Source: Clostridium folliculivorans
GTDB lineage: Bacteria > Bacillota > Clostridia > Clostridiales > Clostridiaceae
Length of the DNA: 64,000 nt
Direction: 5' to 3'
Assembly: GCF_024341905.1 (NCBI RefSeq)
Contig: NZ_BQXY01000007.1
Span: 180,723-244,722 of the forward strand
Position 1 is the stretch's first letter; each line of letters begins with the position of its first letter. Made by a program: the position numbers and the translations under genes. Positions 8,792-17,714 of this stretch are shown here, one piece after another. Below the pieces are notes generated by a model. That model was not told where the DNA came from, made no database searches, and worked only from the letters and a program-made list of their open reading frames with translations.

Positions 8792-9625
8792 CTATTGCTC
8801 TGCGAGAACAGCATTTATTTCTCCACCTAATAATAATATTAATGAAGTTATAAATAACCAGGTCATAAGTATAAACACCGCCCCAAGACTTCCATAAAAT
8901 CTTGAATAATTACTAAAATTATTAACATAGTAGGAAAATAAATATGATACTAATAACCACCCAACTGTGCTCACAACTGCTCCAGGAAGAACTTCAGACC
9001 ATCCTAGTTTCCTACTTGGAGTAAAATGGTATAACGATGCAAATACTAATATCATCATAGATATTAAGAACATAAATCTAACCATATCCCACATAAATTT
9101 TATGGTTTCATCGAATGGAAATCTAGCCATCAAAAATTGTCCAATTAAATCTCCAAATACCATAAGAAATAATGTTATAACTATCATTAGTGCAAACACT
9201 ATTGTACATAAAATAGCTATAGAGGTTACCTTAAAATATGATCTACTCTCCTTTACCTCGTACGCCTTATTTAAACCTTTTATAACTCCACTAAATCCAG
9301 AAGAAGATGTCCATAATGCAAGCAACAAACTTATCCATAGCAAGTTTTTTTGCTGGACTTCAACTACTTCTATTACTGTAGATCTTATTAGATTAAATGC
9401 ACTCACTGGTAAAACTAAACTCAAGCTTGATAAAATTTGTTCACTTTTTAAGCTACTCATTCCTACAATCGTCATTATAAACATCAAGAATGGAAAAAAT
9501 GAAAGTATTAAATTATATGCTAGCTGAGAAGCTAAAGCAAAGATATCATCATTCATCACTTTTTTTATAAGTGTTTTTAAAATATCAGTCAAACAACCTT
9601 TTTTTACTAAACAATCTTTTTTCAT
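8792..9625 (-). CDS. YihY/virulence factor BrkB family membrane protein
   Basis: A 277-aa inner-membrane protein with about six hydrophobic helices. The family hallmarks are present: FALASQLAYNLILSFFPFL near residues 29-47, the TSSSGFSGVIKGLNKAY segment, a TPSRKLGWSEVLPGA loop and the C-terminal YGSLGAVFILMTWLF with GGEINA. The family is widespread and its molecular function is still poorly defined; the name does not imply RNase BN activity. The start has AAGGTGG 5 bases upstream. Single-gene unit. Confidence 0.92.
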   Translation of the reverse strand: MKKDCLVKKGCLTDILKTLIKKVMNDDIFALASQLAYNLILSFFPFLMFIMTIVGMSSLKSEQILSSLSLVLPVSAFNLIRSTVIEVVEVQQKNLLWISLLLALWTSSSGFSGVIKGLNKAYEVKESRSYFKVTSIAILCTIVFALMIVITLFLMVFGDLIGQFLMARFPFDETIKFMWDMVRFMFLISMMILVFASLYHFTPSRKLGWSEVLPGAVVSTVGWLLVSYLFSYYVNNFSNYSRFYGSLGAVFILMTWLFITSLILLLGGEINAVLAEQ

Positions 9626-9737
9626 TAGACCACCTTTTTTAATGCTCGTAATAATAATATATTGTTCTGATATGTATTATTATTACCTATAATATTTAAA
9701 TTATATATGGCAATTTATATCTAACGTGCTATCAACT

Positions 9738-9843
9738 ATATAGATGGACCACTTCGAACAGCAATCTATTTTTAAAACACTCACGGGTTCTGGCGAGAGA
9801 TTTTAAAAATAATATATTTTATTACAAAGTGGTACATCCATAT
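9738..9843 (+). repeat. Hairpin repeat family, full copy R2
   Basis: About 106 bp with terminal inverted repeats (GATGGACCACTTC and AAGTGGTACATCC), an internal TTTTTAAAA/TTTTAAAAA stem and an apical CTCACG/CGAGAG stem around GGTTCTGG. TA-rich sequence flanks both ends. It lies 23 bases past the stop of the minus-strand flippase gene. Confidence 0.85.
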
Positions 9844-9866
9844 AATAAAAAAGTCACTACTTTCCA

Positions 9867-11327
9867 CTAAATACTATGCGCTTTCTTAAAAAATTTACTT
9901 ATAAATGCTCTTAGTACTTTATCTTTTGTTATATATAAAAGTACTAAATAATATAGTACATTAACTGCTACTGCTATGAAGAACACTGGAACAACTCTAT
10001 TTGTTATCATTCTTATCCCTAAAGTTATAGGAATAAACATCAAAGAATATATGAGATACTTAAGCTTCTCTAGCCTAAATAAATGTAGCTTTACCTTGAG
10101 AATAAATATTGAATATATTAGCTCCATACTAATTAGTAGGAAATTAGCTAATGCCGTTGTATAAATAGCCGTAACTGCTGAAAATATACCGAGTTTAATT
10201 AGAGTTATATTAAATATCAAATTCATTATACCTGCCGCTAATATGAATAATACAAGTCTTCTTTCTCTTCTTTTTACATATAATATTTGATTAGTAAATA
10301 CAGATTCAAATGCCGAAGTTATCATAAACAAAGCAAAACCTTGTAATACAGGGATAGTGTCAACATACTTTGCACCACCATAAATAAGCACTATTTCTCT
10401 TGCTACAACAAATATACCTAATGCAGCTGGAAATATGAAAGCAAATAGATTTTCACATACCTTATTTAAAAGATTGTGATATCCGTCTTGATCATCTTTT
10501 GCAATAATGTTTGCCAATCTCGGTATTGTTACATACACAACTGATAATATTAAAGTATTTACCATAGATGTTATATATGAAGATAAGGTATAGTATGCTA
10601 CAGACCTATCATTAACATAACTTCCTAGCATGACTCTATCAAGCTGTATATAGAGCATATTAGCATTTCCCATCACTAGAGACATTAATAGATATTTTAT
10701 ATGAATATTTAATTTTATGCCTTTAAAGTCAAATCCTATCCTTTTCTTTATATAAATAAAACTTACAAAGTAATTTAAAAGAGTATATGCATTTATTATT
10801 AACGTATATATAATATAGTCTTTTTCTGTCCTAACAAAAGCAAAAAGGCAAACAAGATATAAAATCCTAACAATTATTGTTTTTATAGCTATAAAATCAT
10901 AATTTTCTAAAGCTTCATTCGCCCATTCAATATAAAATACATTTGCAAATATATTGATAGAATACAACATTAATACAGGATACTTTATAGTTCCTCCGTA
11001 CTCCATATTGGTAAATATAATGAATATGCTTAAAACTATTATATTTGCTATAACTCCTATAACAAACAAACTCGTAAATACCGTCCTAAGCTTTTCTTTA
11101 TCATTCCTTATTCTGCTCATTTCTCTCAAACCATACTGATAAATTCCAAAGGTCGCAAAGATATAAAAATAATTATATATAGCATCTGCGTGATTGATCA
11201 TTCCCATATGATCATCACCTATTACTCTGTAAGCATAAGGTCCAATTATTAATGGCACAATTATATTAAAAGTACTTAATAACACTTTAAAGATTACATT
11301 TCTTGTTATAGATTTATTCTTTTCCAT
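9867..11327 (-). CDS. Wzx-type oligosaccharide flippase (paralogue A)
   Basis: A 486-aa polytopic membrane protein with about 14 hydrophobic helices, of the polysaccharide-transport (MATE/MOP) superfamily. It should flip lipid-linked glycan units across the membrane. The N-terminal KSITRNVIFKVLLSTFNIIV and PLIIGPYAYRV region and the FATFGIYQYGLREMSRIRND motif are shared with the gene products at 29773-31254 and 41034-42485, so the three are close paralogues. It stands apart from the glycan locus by 20 kb. The start has AAGGTT 7 bases upstream. Repeat R2 lies just past its stop and a 199-bp palindrome lies upstream. Confidence 0.9.
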   Translation of the reverse strand: MEKNKSITRNVIFKVLLSTFNIIVPLIIGPYAYRVIGDDHMGMINHADAIYNYFYIFATFGIYQYGLREMSRIRNDKEKLRTVFTSLFVIGVIANIIVLSIFIIFTNMEYGGTIKYPVLMLYSINIFANVFYIEWANEALENYDFIAIKTIIVRILYLVCLFAFVRTEKDYIIYTLIINAYTLLNYFVSFIYIKKRIGFDFKGIKLNIHIKYLLMSLVMGNANMLYIQLDRVMLGSYVNDRSVAYYTLSSYITSMVNTLILSVVYVTIPRLANIIAKDDQDGYHNLLNKVCENLFAFIFPAALGIFVVAREIVLIYGGAKYVDTIPVLQGFALFMITSAFESVFTNQILYVKRRERRLVLFILAAGIMNLIFNITLIKLGIFSAVTAIYTTALANFLLISMELIYSIFILKVKLHLFRLEKLKYLIYSLMFIPITLGIRMITNRVVPVFFIAVAVNVLYYLVLLYITKDKVLRAFISKFFKKAHSI

Positions 11328-11471
11328 TAGCTTAACCTTCCGTAATTAAAAATAAAAATTTATTCTATACAACAAGTAATTATATTTTATAGTAGTGCTA
11401 TTGTCCATTAATAAAGTGTTACATTTATGAATAAATTAATACTTATAGCTGAACTTTATTGGAGTATCATG

Positions 11472-11670
11472 TTGAAATAAAGTGGTCATGCATACAATGC
11501 TTTAATGAGCTTACGCAAAGAATTAATATGATTTTGTCATATTCCATGGCTAAAACTGTAAACTCACTACGTTCGAACAGTACAGTTTTTAACGCCATTC
11601 CATCTGAAAAAATCATTTAATTCTAATAGCTCGCTCATATAGCATCTCCTGCATAACCACTTTATTTCAA
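11472..11670. repeat. 199-bp near-complete palindrome (MITE-like)
   Basis: The outer arms (11472-11486 and 11656-11670) are a perfect 15-bp inverted repeat. Further complementary blocks follow inward: ATGCT/AGCAT, ATGAGC/GCTCAT, an ATGATTTT/AAAAATCAT block, GGC/GCC, and AAACTGTA/TACAGTTT at the apex. The whole element can fold into one long hairpin. It lies between a minus-strand flippase and a plus-strand epimerase gene. Confidence 0.75.
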
Positions 11671-11798
11671 TAATATATCAAGCATAATCTGTAATTAAAT
11701 CTCTGTACTGTGGTCATGTCCTTGTAATTTAAAACTTTTCTATTTTATTTATGTAATAGTAAGTAGTATAATTTACTTGTTATGTAAATATTAATTTA

Positions 11799-11892
11799 TA
11801 CATGATTTAAAAATCCAAAACCTAATGTTTTCAAAGCTACTACGGGTTATGGGCATATAACTAAAAATATAACTTTATTAGATTTAGAGAGG
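11799..11892 (+). repeat. Diverged copy of the hairpin repeat (R9)
   Basis: The central ACGGGTTATGG matches the ACGGGTTCTGG loop of R2. Flanking CCAAAACCTAATG and ATATAACTTTATTAG blocks align with R1 and R4. The right terminal repeat is degenerate and overlaps the ribosome binding site of the following epimerase gene. Confidence 0.5.
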
Positions 11893-11901
11893 ATGAATTG
11901 T

Positions 11902-12780
11902 ATGATAAATACTATAGAAAATCAATTTTTAAAAATAAGCAGCTCAACTCATGGTGGTGAGCTTCACAGCATATTATCAAAAATAGATGGTACAGAATTC
12001 CTTTGGAATGGTGATGAGGCTTTTTGGAAATACCATGCTCCAATTCTATTTCCTATTGTAGGAAAAGTAAATAATAACGAGTACTCAGTAGATGGGCTTA
12101 AATATACGCTTCCTCAACATGGCCTTGCCAGAGTAAAGGATTTTGCGCTAGTAGAAAAAACTGAGAATTCTTTTACATATGAATTACAATATTCTGAAGA
12201 AACCTTAAAAGTATTTCCTTTCAAATTTTCACTTAAAATCATATATTCTTTATTTGAAAACACTTTAAACATTAATTATGTGGTAAACAATATTGACTCT
12301 AAAGATATGTTTTTCTCAATAGGTGCACATCCTGCTTTTATGTGCCCTTTATTAGAAAGCGAAACAATGGATGACTATTATTTCGAGTTTAGTGAAAATG
12401 AAACAAGTTCTTTAATGCCACTAAATAGTAACGGCTTTTTTAAGAGAGAACAGATTCCATTTTTAGAAAACGAAAAAATAATTCCTTTATCCAAAGAATT
12501 GTTTAAAAATGATGCATTAGTTCTAAAAAACTTAAATTCAGAAGTAATTTCCTTAAAGTCTAAAAATCATTCTAAATCACTTGATTTTAACTTTTCAGAA
12601 TTTCCTTATCTAGGACTTTGGTCAAAGCCATCAGGTGCACCTTTTGTTTGCATTGAGCCGTGGCTTGGACATTCTGATTTCGAAGACTTTACTGGAGACT
12701 TTTCACAAAAGGAAGGAATTTTAAAGCTTGCAGAAAGCGAAACCTTCTCTTGTAATTATTCAATAAAGTTTAATGTCTAA
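11902..12780 (+). CDS. Aldose 1-epimerase family protein (LacX-like)
   Basis: A 292-aa cytoplasmic mutarotase-like enzyme, expected to interconvert alpha and beta anomers of a sugar. Recognisable elements are the N-terminal GGELHSI, the substrate-site HGLARVKDF, the SIGAHPAFMCPL histidine motif and the C-terminal CIEPWLGHSDFEDF typical of the LacX subgroup. The substrate cannot be deduced. ATG 11902 is chosen because GAGAGGA lies 9 bases before it; the upstream in-frame ATG at 11893 overlaps that site. Its leader contains a degenerate copy of the local hairpin repeat. No sugar operon surrounds it. Confidence 0.88.
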   Translation: MINTIENQFLKISSSTHGGELHSILSKIDGTEFLWNGDEAFWKYHAPILFPIVGKVNNNEYSVDGLKYTLPQHGLARVKDFALVEKTENSFTYELQYSEETLKVFPFKFSLKIIYSLFENTLNINYVVNNIDSKDMFFSIGAHPAFMCPLLESETMDDYYFEFSENETSSLMPLNSNGFFKREQIPFLENEKIIPLSKELFKNDALVLKNLNSEVISLKSKNHSKSLDFNFSEFPYLGLWSKPSGAPFVCIEPWLGHSDFEDFTGDFSQKEGILKLAESETFSCNYSIKFNV

Positions 12781-12862
12781 TAATATAAGCAACATGTTTT
12801 TAATGAGAGAATAAAAAATATAAGTTCTACTACCAATCGATGCCTATATATATAGTTAATAT

Positions 12863-12900
12863 TAAAGTGGTACACCAATATGAAATGGTGTACCACTTTA
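12863..12900. repeat. 15-bp perfect hairpin made of repeat termini (R7)
   Basis: Arms 12863-12877 and 12886-12900 read AAAGTGGTACACCA and its complement, the same motif as the ends of the 100-bp repeats, with only 8 bases between. It looks like an internally deleted copy. It abuts the stop codon of the helicase gene and may act as a terminator. Confidence 0.65.
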
Positions 12901-15264
12901 TCATTTAGCTTCTGTATTCCAAAATTCTTGTAGCTCAGCTTTCAATGAATTTGAGTCCTTTATAATATTATATTTACTTACCCATTCCCTTGGCATCAAA
13001 CTCATATATTTATTAGTAGCAAACCTGTCATCAATAAGTAAGACTGCCCCTATATCTTCTTCTGTTCTAATAACTCTTCCAGCAGCCTGAAGTACCTTAT
13101 TCATACCAGGGTAGGTATAAGAATAGTCATATCCTGTAGCATTATCATCGAAAAAGTTTCTTATCAATTCTCTTTCAGTGCATAGTTGAGGAAGTCCAAC
13201 ACCAACAATTACAGCACCTATAAGCCTGTCGTTTGTTAAATCTATTCCTTCAGAAAATATCCCACCAATTACACAAAAAGCTATCAGGGTATTTTGCGGA
13301 TTGTTACTAAATCTATTAAGAAACTCTTCTCTTTCCTCTTCATTCATTTCTCCACTCTGTAGTAAAATGGATAATCTTGGATATGTTTTTGTAAATTCTT
13401 CATATACATTAATCATAAATGAGTATGATGGCAAAAACACCATATAATTACCTAATTTTGAACTTGTAAAATTATATATATAATCAACTATACCTGTTAT
13501 ATTCTTCTCTCTATGCTTATATCTTGTAGACAGTTTCACTATATTTAAACTCATGTTCTCTCTATTAAAAGGTGAGGCTAACCTAAGTTTATAACTATGC
13601 TCATTGCCTCCCAATATATCAATAAAATAATTTAACGGCGTCAATGTGGCAGAAAATATTATTCTACTACTTGCTCTCTCCATTGAACTTATCATCTTAT
13701 TTCTAGGATAAATGCAAAATAATTTTAATATAACCTTTTTATTTGAGCAATCTACATAGCTTATATAGCCATCATCATAACCCTCTCCTATACTTATAAA
13801 AGAATTCAATTGAAAATACAGTTCTAATATATTCTCGTAGCCTTCAGTACCTCTGCTCTTGATTAAATACTCATCACATTCCTTCAGAAAACTTCTTATC
13901 AATGGATATATTTCTTTAGGATTTTCATCAAGCACCAGATGATCTTCTTGTATTTCTTCTGTCCTTCTTCTCAGCTCAATCATGAAAGTATTCAATGCAT
14001 TAAGACTTTTATGCATTCCAGGTAATTTACCCTTAGCTATTTTCTTACAATCCATTATCTTACCTTTATCTATTTCAGCTGAAAACATTTCTCTTGAACG
14101 TTCTACCAAGTTATGTGCCTCATCAACTAAGAAAATATATTTTTCACTTACATCCTCAAAAAATCTTCTTAAGTATACCTTAGGATCAAATGCATAATTA
14201 TAATCACAAATTATAGCATCACATGAAAATGTTAGATCTAAAGAAAATTCAAAAGGGCATACCTGGTGTTTCATAGCATATTTCTCAATTATACTCCTTG
14301 TTAATGAATCCTCATTTGTTATTATATCTAAAGTAGCCTCATTTACTTTATCATAGTAGTTCTCAGCATACTTGCATTCTTCTGGATTACATGCCGCTCC
14401 TTTGTTAAAACATATTTTATCTTTTGCAGTAATTGTAATTGATTTGCAACTTAAACCCTTTTCTCTTAATCTTTGAAACCCTTCTTCTGCAACTGTTCGA
14501 GTTATAGTTTTAGCAGTAAGATAAAAAATTCTATCTCCATGTCCTTCAGCTAATGCTTTTACTGCAGGAAATATAGTTGATATTGTTTTCCCTATACCTG
14601 TAGGAGCCTGAACAAATAAGGTATCTTCTTGCTTTATTGTGTTATACGCAGCAACTGCAAGTTCTCTTTGACCTTTTCTATAGGCATTAAAAGGAAAATT
14701 AACTTCATAAATGGAATTATTTCTTTTCTCCTTCCATTCAATCTCCCTCTCTGCCCATAAACAATATCTCTCTACCACACTCATAACAAAACTTTTAAGG
14801 TCGAATTCACTAAAACTTTTTCTTATGGATTTAACTTCATTTGTACTCAGTTGATAATAGCTAAGTTGAATATCAATCTTATCAAGCTTATTATCAGCCA
14901 AATAAAAGTAAGCATAAAATTTAGCTTGAGCCCAATGAAGTGGATTATAATCTTCGTCTATAATAATTAAGTTGCTATTAGTACTCTTTATTTCCTCAAT
15001 GATACTGATGCTACCATCCTTAATTATCCCATCAGCTCTTCCTTCAATAATGATATCGAATTTATCAAATTGAAACTTATGTTTCATATATACTTCTTTT
15101 TGATAATCTGAAAGTTCCTTTTCATTTTGCTTTTGAAGCTTCTGATGAGCTTTAATACCTTCTTGAGCCCTCGACCTGCTCATGAATCTATTATCTATAC
15201 TTCCCGTTCTAAGTATAAATTCTACTATGTTCCTAACTGATATTTTAATATCCTTTTTTTCCAT
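12901..15264 (-). CDS. PD-(D/E)xK nuclease-XPD/DinG-type DNA helicase fusion
   Basis: A 787-aa protein. Residues 1-165 look like a RecB/Cas4-type nuclease: GRAD with D78, then E91-I-K93 and a QAKFYAY helix at 114-120. Residues from about 185 form a superfamily 2 XPD/Rad3-like helicase: Walker A APTGIGKT near 220-227, a cysteine cluster (CFNKGAAC, CNPEEC, then CPFE) fitting a 4Fe-4S domain, a DEAH box (VDEAHNL), SATLTP and QAAGRVIR. It would unwind, and possibly cut, DNA during repair. Proteins of this architecture are usually annotated simply as ATP-dependent helicase. The start has AAGGATG upstream. Single gene; a repeat-derived hairpin follows the stop. Confidence 0.88.
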   Translation of the reverse strand: MEKKDIKISVRNIVEFILRTGSIDNRFMSRSRAQEGIKAHQKLQKQNEKELSDYQKEVYMKHKFQFDKFDIIIEGRADGIIKDGSISIIEEIKSTNSNLIIIDEDYNPLHWAQAKFYAYFYLADNKLDKIDIQLSYYQLSTNEVKSIRKSFSEFDLKSFVMSVVERYCLWAEREIEWKEKRNNSIYEVNFPFNAYRKGQRELAVAAYNTIKQEDTLFVQAPTGIGKTISTIFPAVKALAEGHGDRIFYLTAKTITRTVAEEGFQRLREKGLSCKSITITAKDKICFNKGAACNPEECKYAENYYDKVNEATLDIITNEDSLTRSIIEKYAMKHQVCPFEFSLDLTFSCDAIICDYNYAFDPKVYLRRFFEDVSEKYIFLVDEAHNLVERSREMFSAEIDKGKIMDCKKIAKGKLPGMHKSLNALNTFMIELRRRTEEIQEDHLVLDENPKEIYPLIRSFLKECDEYLIKSRGTEGYENILELYFQLNSFISIGEGYDDGYISYVDCSNKKVILKLFCIYPRNKMISSMERASSRIIFSATLTPLNYFIDILGGNEHSYKLRLASPFNRENMSLNIVKLSTRYKHREKNITGIVDYIYNFTSSKLGNYMVFLPSYSFMINVYEEFTKTYPRLSILLQSGEMNEEEREEFLNRFSNNPQNTLIAFCVIGGIFSEGIDLTNDRLIGAVIVGVGLPQLCTERELIRNFFDDNATGYDYSYTYPGMNKVLQAAGRVIRTEEDIGAVLLIDDRFATNKYMSLMPREWVSKYNIIKDSNSLKAELQEFWNTEAK

Positions 15265-15368
15265 ATATTCATCCTTTTTCTCAACGATGCAACTTTAGTG
15301 GTATAATTAAAACACGATAAGTTAATTATAGAATAACAAATGTGTATGTCAAAGGGAGATTTTGCAAC

Positions 15369-16094
15369 ATGAATTTAAGTCTTTTAAAAAGATATGTCCC
15401 TGTTTTATTTGTAGTTATATGCGGTGTTTTTGTTGGGATATATCTATCTTTCATATATGATAATCAAAATGCAAGTGCTACAATAATTAAAGTTAGGTCT
15501 TTTTCACTAAAACAACACACTTCACTTAACTCCAAAGCATCATATAATGGATTAGTCCACGTGATTGATTATGATACTTCTATTGTAATTGATCTTAGAT
15601 ATGCTACAGATAATAACTTCACTAAGAAAAAGGTTTATCCAAAAGATATATGCCTTCTTCAGAAAGGTACTCTTGACAAGCTCATTGCAGCAAATAATGA
15701 GTTTAAGACTCTTGGGTACAGAATAAAAATATGGGATGCATACCGCCCGCCAGAAGTACAGCAATATTTTTGGAGCATAGTTCATGATACTCGCTTTATT
15801 GCAAGCCCTTACGCAAATTGGTCCAGGCACAATAGGGGAGCTGCAGTTGATATAACCTTAGTCGATGAGAACGGAAAAGAAATAGAGATGCCTACTGGTT
15901 TTGATGAATTTAGTACCACTGCATATAGAAATAGTACTTCTATGAGCATAAACGCTAGAAATAATATGAATTTACTTACTTCCATTATGGAAAAACACGG
16001 TTTTGATCCTATACAAACTGAATGGTGGCACTACGATGATAAGAATGCCGACAATTATCCAGTTGTAAATTTATCTTTAAGTGATATACAATAA
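15369..16094 (+). CDS. VanX-like D-alanyl-D-alanine dipeptidase (peptidase M15)
   Basis: A 241-aa zinc dipeptidase predicted to hydrolyse D-Ala-D-Ala outside or at the cell surface. An N-terminal membrane anchor or signal segment covers about residues 5-28. The family motifs are intact: DLRYATDNNF, DAYRPPEVQQYF, the zinc site SRHNRGAAVD and the catalytic/zinc EWWHYD near the C-terminus. ATG 15369 is chosen because AAAGGGAG lies about 10 bases upstream; a GTG 27 bases earlier overlaps that site. No vanA/vanH or VanRS-like genes are near, so peptidoglycan recycling or nutrition is more likely than glycopeptide resistance. Confidence 0.88.
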   Translation: MNLSLLKRYVPVLFVVICGVFVGIYLSFIYDNQNASATIIKVRSFSLKQHTSLNSKASYNGLVHVIDYDTSIVIDLRYATDNNFTKKKVYPKDICLLQKGTLDKLIAANNEFKTLGYRIKIWDAYRPPEVQQYFWSIVHDTRFIASPYANWSRHNRGAAVDITLVDENGKEIEMPTGFDEFSTTAYRNSTSMSINARNNMNLLTSIMEKHGFDPIQTEWWHYDDKNADNYPVVNLSLSDIQ

Positions 16095-16122
16095 TAAAAA
16101 TTATATACTGGTCTAGATAGTA

Positions 16123-16169
16123 AAAAATATGCATGCACAAATTCTAAAATTTTGTGCATGCATATTTTT
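16123..16169. terminator. Bidirectional terminator between convergent genes
   Basis: Perfect 19-bp arms (16123-16141 and 16151-16169) with a 9-base loop, A-runs at the left and T-runs at the right. It serves the dipeptidase gene and the convergent DUF1836 gene. Confidence 0.88.
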
Positions 16170-16186
16170 CAACCAATAGGAAAAAT

Positions 16187-16780
16187 TTATTCAGCGTGAT
16201 ATTCATTCACTAATTTTTGAACTAACTTTTTAATTACACTTGCTTGTGCTATAAGGGACATCACCATTAAAAATATTCTTATTCTTTCTTCATCTGATGA
16301 AGCTAGCTTCAAGTTTTTCACGAAATCTTCTATCTTCTGCTCATTTAACAAAGGTGCTTTCAAAAAGTCATTAAAAGTATCTGTTTGAACTTCAGAAAAT
16401 ACTTTATACGCATCTTCCCATGATATTATATCATCAGTTCTGTCATTTATCTCATTAAATGCTAGTCTAAATACTTTCTTTATTTCCTCTGTTGTTAGTA
16501 ATGGCCTCATGTAACTTAGAAGCATCAATTGTGCAAGGTGTAACTTTGTATAGCCTCTCTTTTTTCCATCCTCTGGTTTAGTTATTACTTCACTTTTTAT
16601 ATAGTTTTGAACAATATTGTTTGTATATTTATCATCTATAAACTTATCATTTAAATAATCAATAACTTGCGATAAAAATAAATCATATTTCGGTAACTCA
16701 TCATAAGAAACCATACTGTTCTTTGACATTTCTTCTGCTAATTCTATTACATAGCTTAAATCGAAACTCTTGTCGTCCAT
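16187..16780 (-). CDS. DUF1836 domain-containing protein
   Basis: A 197-aa cytoplasmic protein. The central region (DKFIDDKYTNNIVQNYIKSEVITKP, shortened here to the pattern TNNIVQNYI..EVI.KP, then KRGYTKLHLAQLMLLS) matches the DUF1836 pattern, which has a MerR-like helix-turn-helix flavour, so a DNA-binding regulatory role is possible but unproven. ATG 16780 is chosen because GAGGTG lies 6 bases upstream; an earlier in-frame start at 16804 has no ribosome binding site. It converges on the dipeptidase gene and is divergent from the DnaA-box region and abrB. Confidence 0.82.
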   Translation of the reverse strand: MDDKSFDLSYVIELAEEMSKNSMVSYDELPKYDLFLSQVIDYLNDKFIDDKYTNNIVQNYIKSEVITKPEDGKKRGYTKLHLAQLMLLSYMRPLLTTEEIKKVFRLAFNEINDRTDDIISWEDAYKVFSEVQTDTFNDFLKAPLLNEQKIEDFVKNLKLASSDEERIRIFLMVMSLIAQASVIKKLVQKLVNEYHAE

Positions 16781-16900
16781 AATAACACCTCTAAATATAA
16801 TCAATTTACTTTATCTTTTAATAATATTATATAGTACATATAAACCTATTACAAGTTTATTCTACCTATTTATTTTCCCTATTTATAATTATTTATTATG

Positions 16901-16960
16901 TATGGATGTATCACTTCATATTTAATCTTATCCAAATAAAGATTAACAGATCGATCGAAA
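16901..16960 (-). repeat. Truncated copy of the hairpin repeat (R5)
   Basis: TATGGATGTATCACTTCATA matches the left end of R4 and is followed by related AT-rich sequence with AGATC, but no right end is visible. Confidence 0.5.
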
Positions 16961-17012
16961 CTTTTATTTGCTATTTGAGATTTATTGTTAGTAAAATATT
17001 TAATTATCGTAT

Positions 17013-17141
17013 TTTTCCACACTAATCCACAGTTATTCACAGGTTATGAACAGTATATGTTGATAACTTAACACAACATATTGTGTTTGTATTCAAAATG
17101 TAATCTTTTCTGCACATTATCCACAATTCTCATGTGGATAA
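17013..17141. promoter_or_regulatory. DnaA-box cluster
   Basis: Exact consensus boxes are TTATCCACA at 17117-17125 and its complement at 17133-17141. TTATTCACA at 17033-17041 fits TTATNCACA. One-mismatch boxes are at 17013-17021 (TTTTCCACA) and 17023-17031 (TAATCCACA). More degenerate ones occur at about 17044 and 17155. Very AT-rich DNA follows to 17700. dnaA, dnaN and rpmH are absent from the window. Confidence 0.65.
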
Positions 17142-17395
17142 CCTGTTTATTACATGTGGAAATACTGCTAAAATAATCTGCTATTCAACAAATTATTTTA
17201 TTTTAATACATTTAAAATATTACATTATTTTTACAGACTAATTACTTTTTGCATTTATTAATTATTTGCCCTAATAGTAATTTGTTAATTTTATAATATT
17301 ATTGGGTTATTTCCCATATAAATATAAGCAATTTTTATTTTTTTTACATATACTATTAATATAGAAATAAAACTATCTATCACAAATAGATTAAT

Positions 17396-17402
17396 TTCGA
17401 CA
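17396..17402 (-). promoter_or_regulatory. Possible upstream Spo0A box
   Basis: TTCGACA on the plus strand, i.e. TGTCGAA on the minus strand, about 350 bases upstream of abrB. It matches the 0A-box core exactly but is far from the promoters. Confidence 0.3.
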
Positions 17403-17583
17403 ATACTAATCTACTATTCCAACAAATTACTTTTTTTATTTACCAATTTTATTTTTTAACAAATACTCATTTTTTTCAATAATTTGCTATTAATTTCTTT
17501 AAAAATATTAATTTAATTATTTATTATTGAAGATATAGCAAATTTATTGCGGAATTATGTATTTTTAAAGCTAATTAGCGGTA

Positions 17584-17612
17584 TTGACTTTTGAAAAAAA
17601 TGGTAGTATATT
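17584..17612 (+). promoter_or_regulatory. abrB promoter P1
   Basis: TTGACT at 17584-17589, 17 bases, TATATT at 17607-17612, a sigma-A-type promoter upstream of abrB. Confidence 0.6.
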
Positions 17613-17673
17613 ATGGATATAAGTTTACTGAATAAAACTTTTGTAAAAAACTTAAAAATGTTATCAATTAATA

Positions 17674-17702
17674 TTGACTTTATATTACATTTTTGCTAGT
17701 AT
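17674..17702 (+). promoter_or_regulatory. abrB promoter P2
   Basis: TTGACT at 17674-17679, 17 bases, TAGTAT at 17697-17702 preceded by an extended -10 TG element. Transcription would begin near 17709, just before the Spo0A box. Confidence 0.55.
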
Positions 17703-17714
17703 TATAATATAATT

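Noticed and set aside
8967..9527. 186-codon plus-strand reading frame opposite the YihY gene
   Set aside because: Lies wholly within the antisense of a conserved membrane-protein gene; composition is that of a complementary-strand artefact.
17013..17700. Reading the DnaA-box cluster as the chromosomal origin oriC
   Set aside because: dnaA, dnaN, rpmH and gyrase genes are not in the window; box number is modest. Kept as a DnaA-box cluster only.
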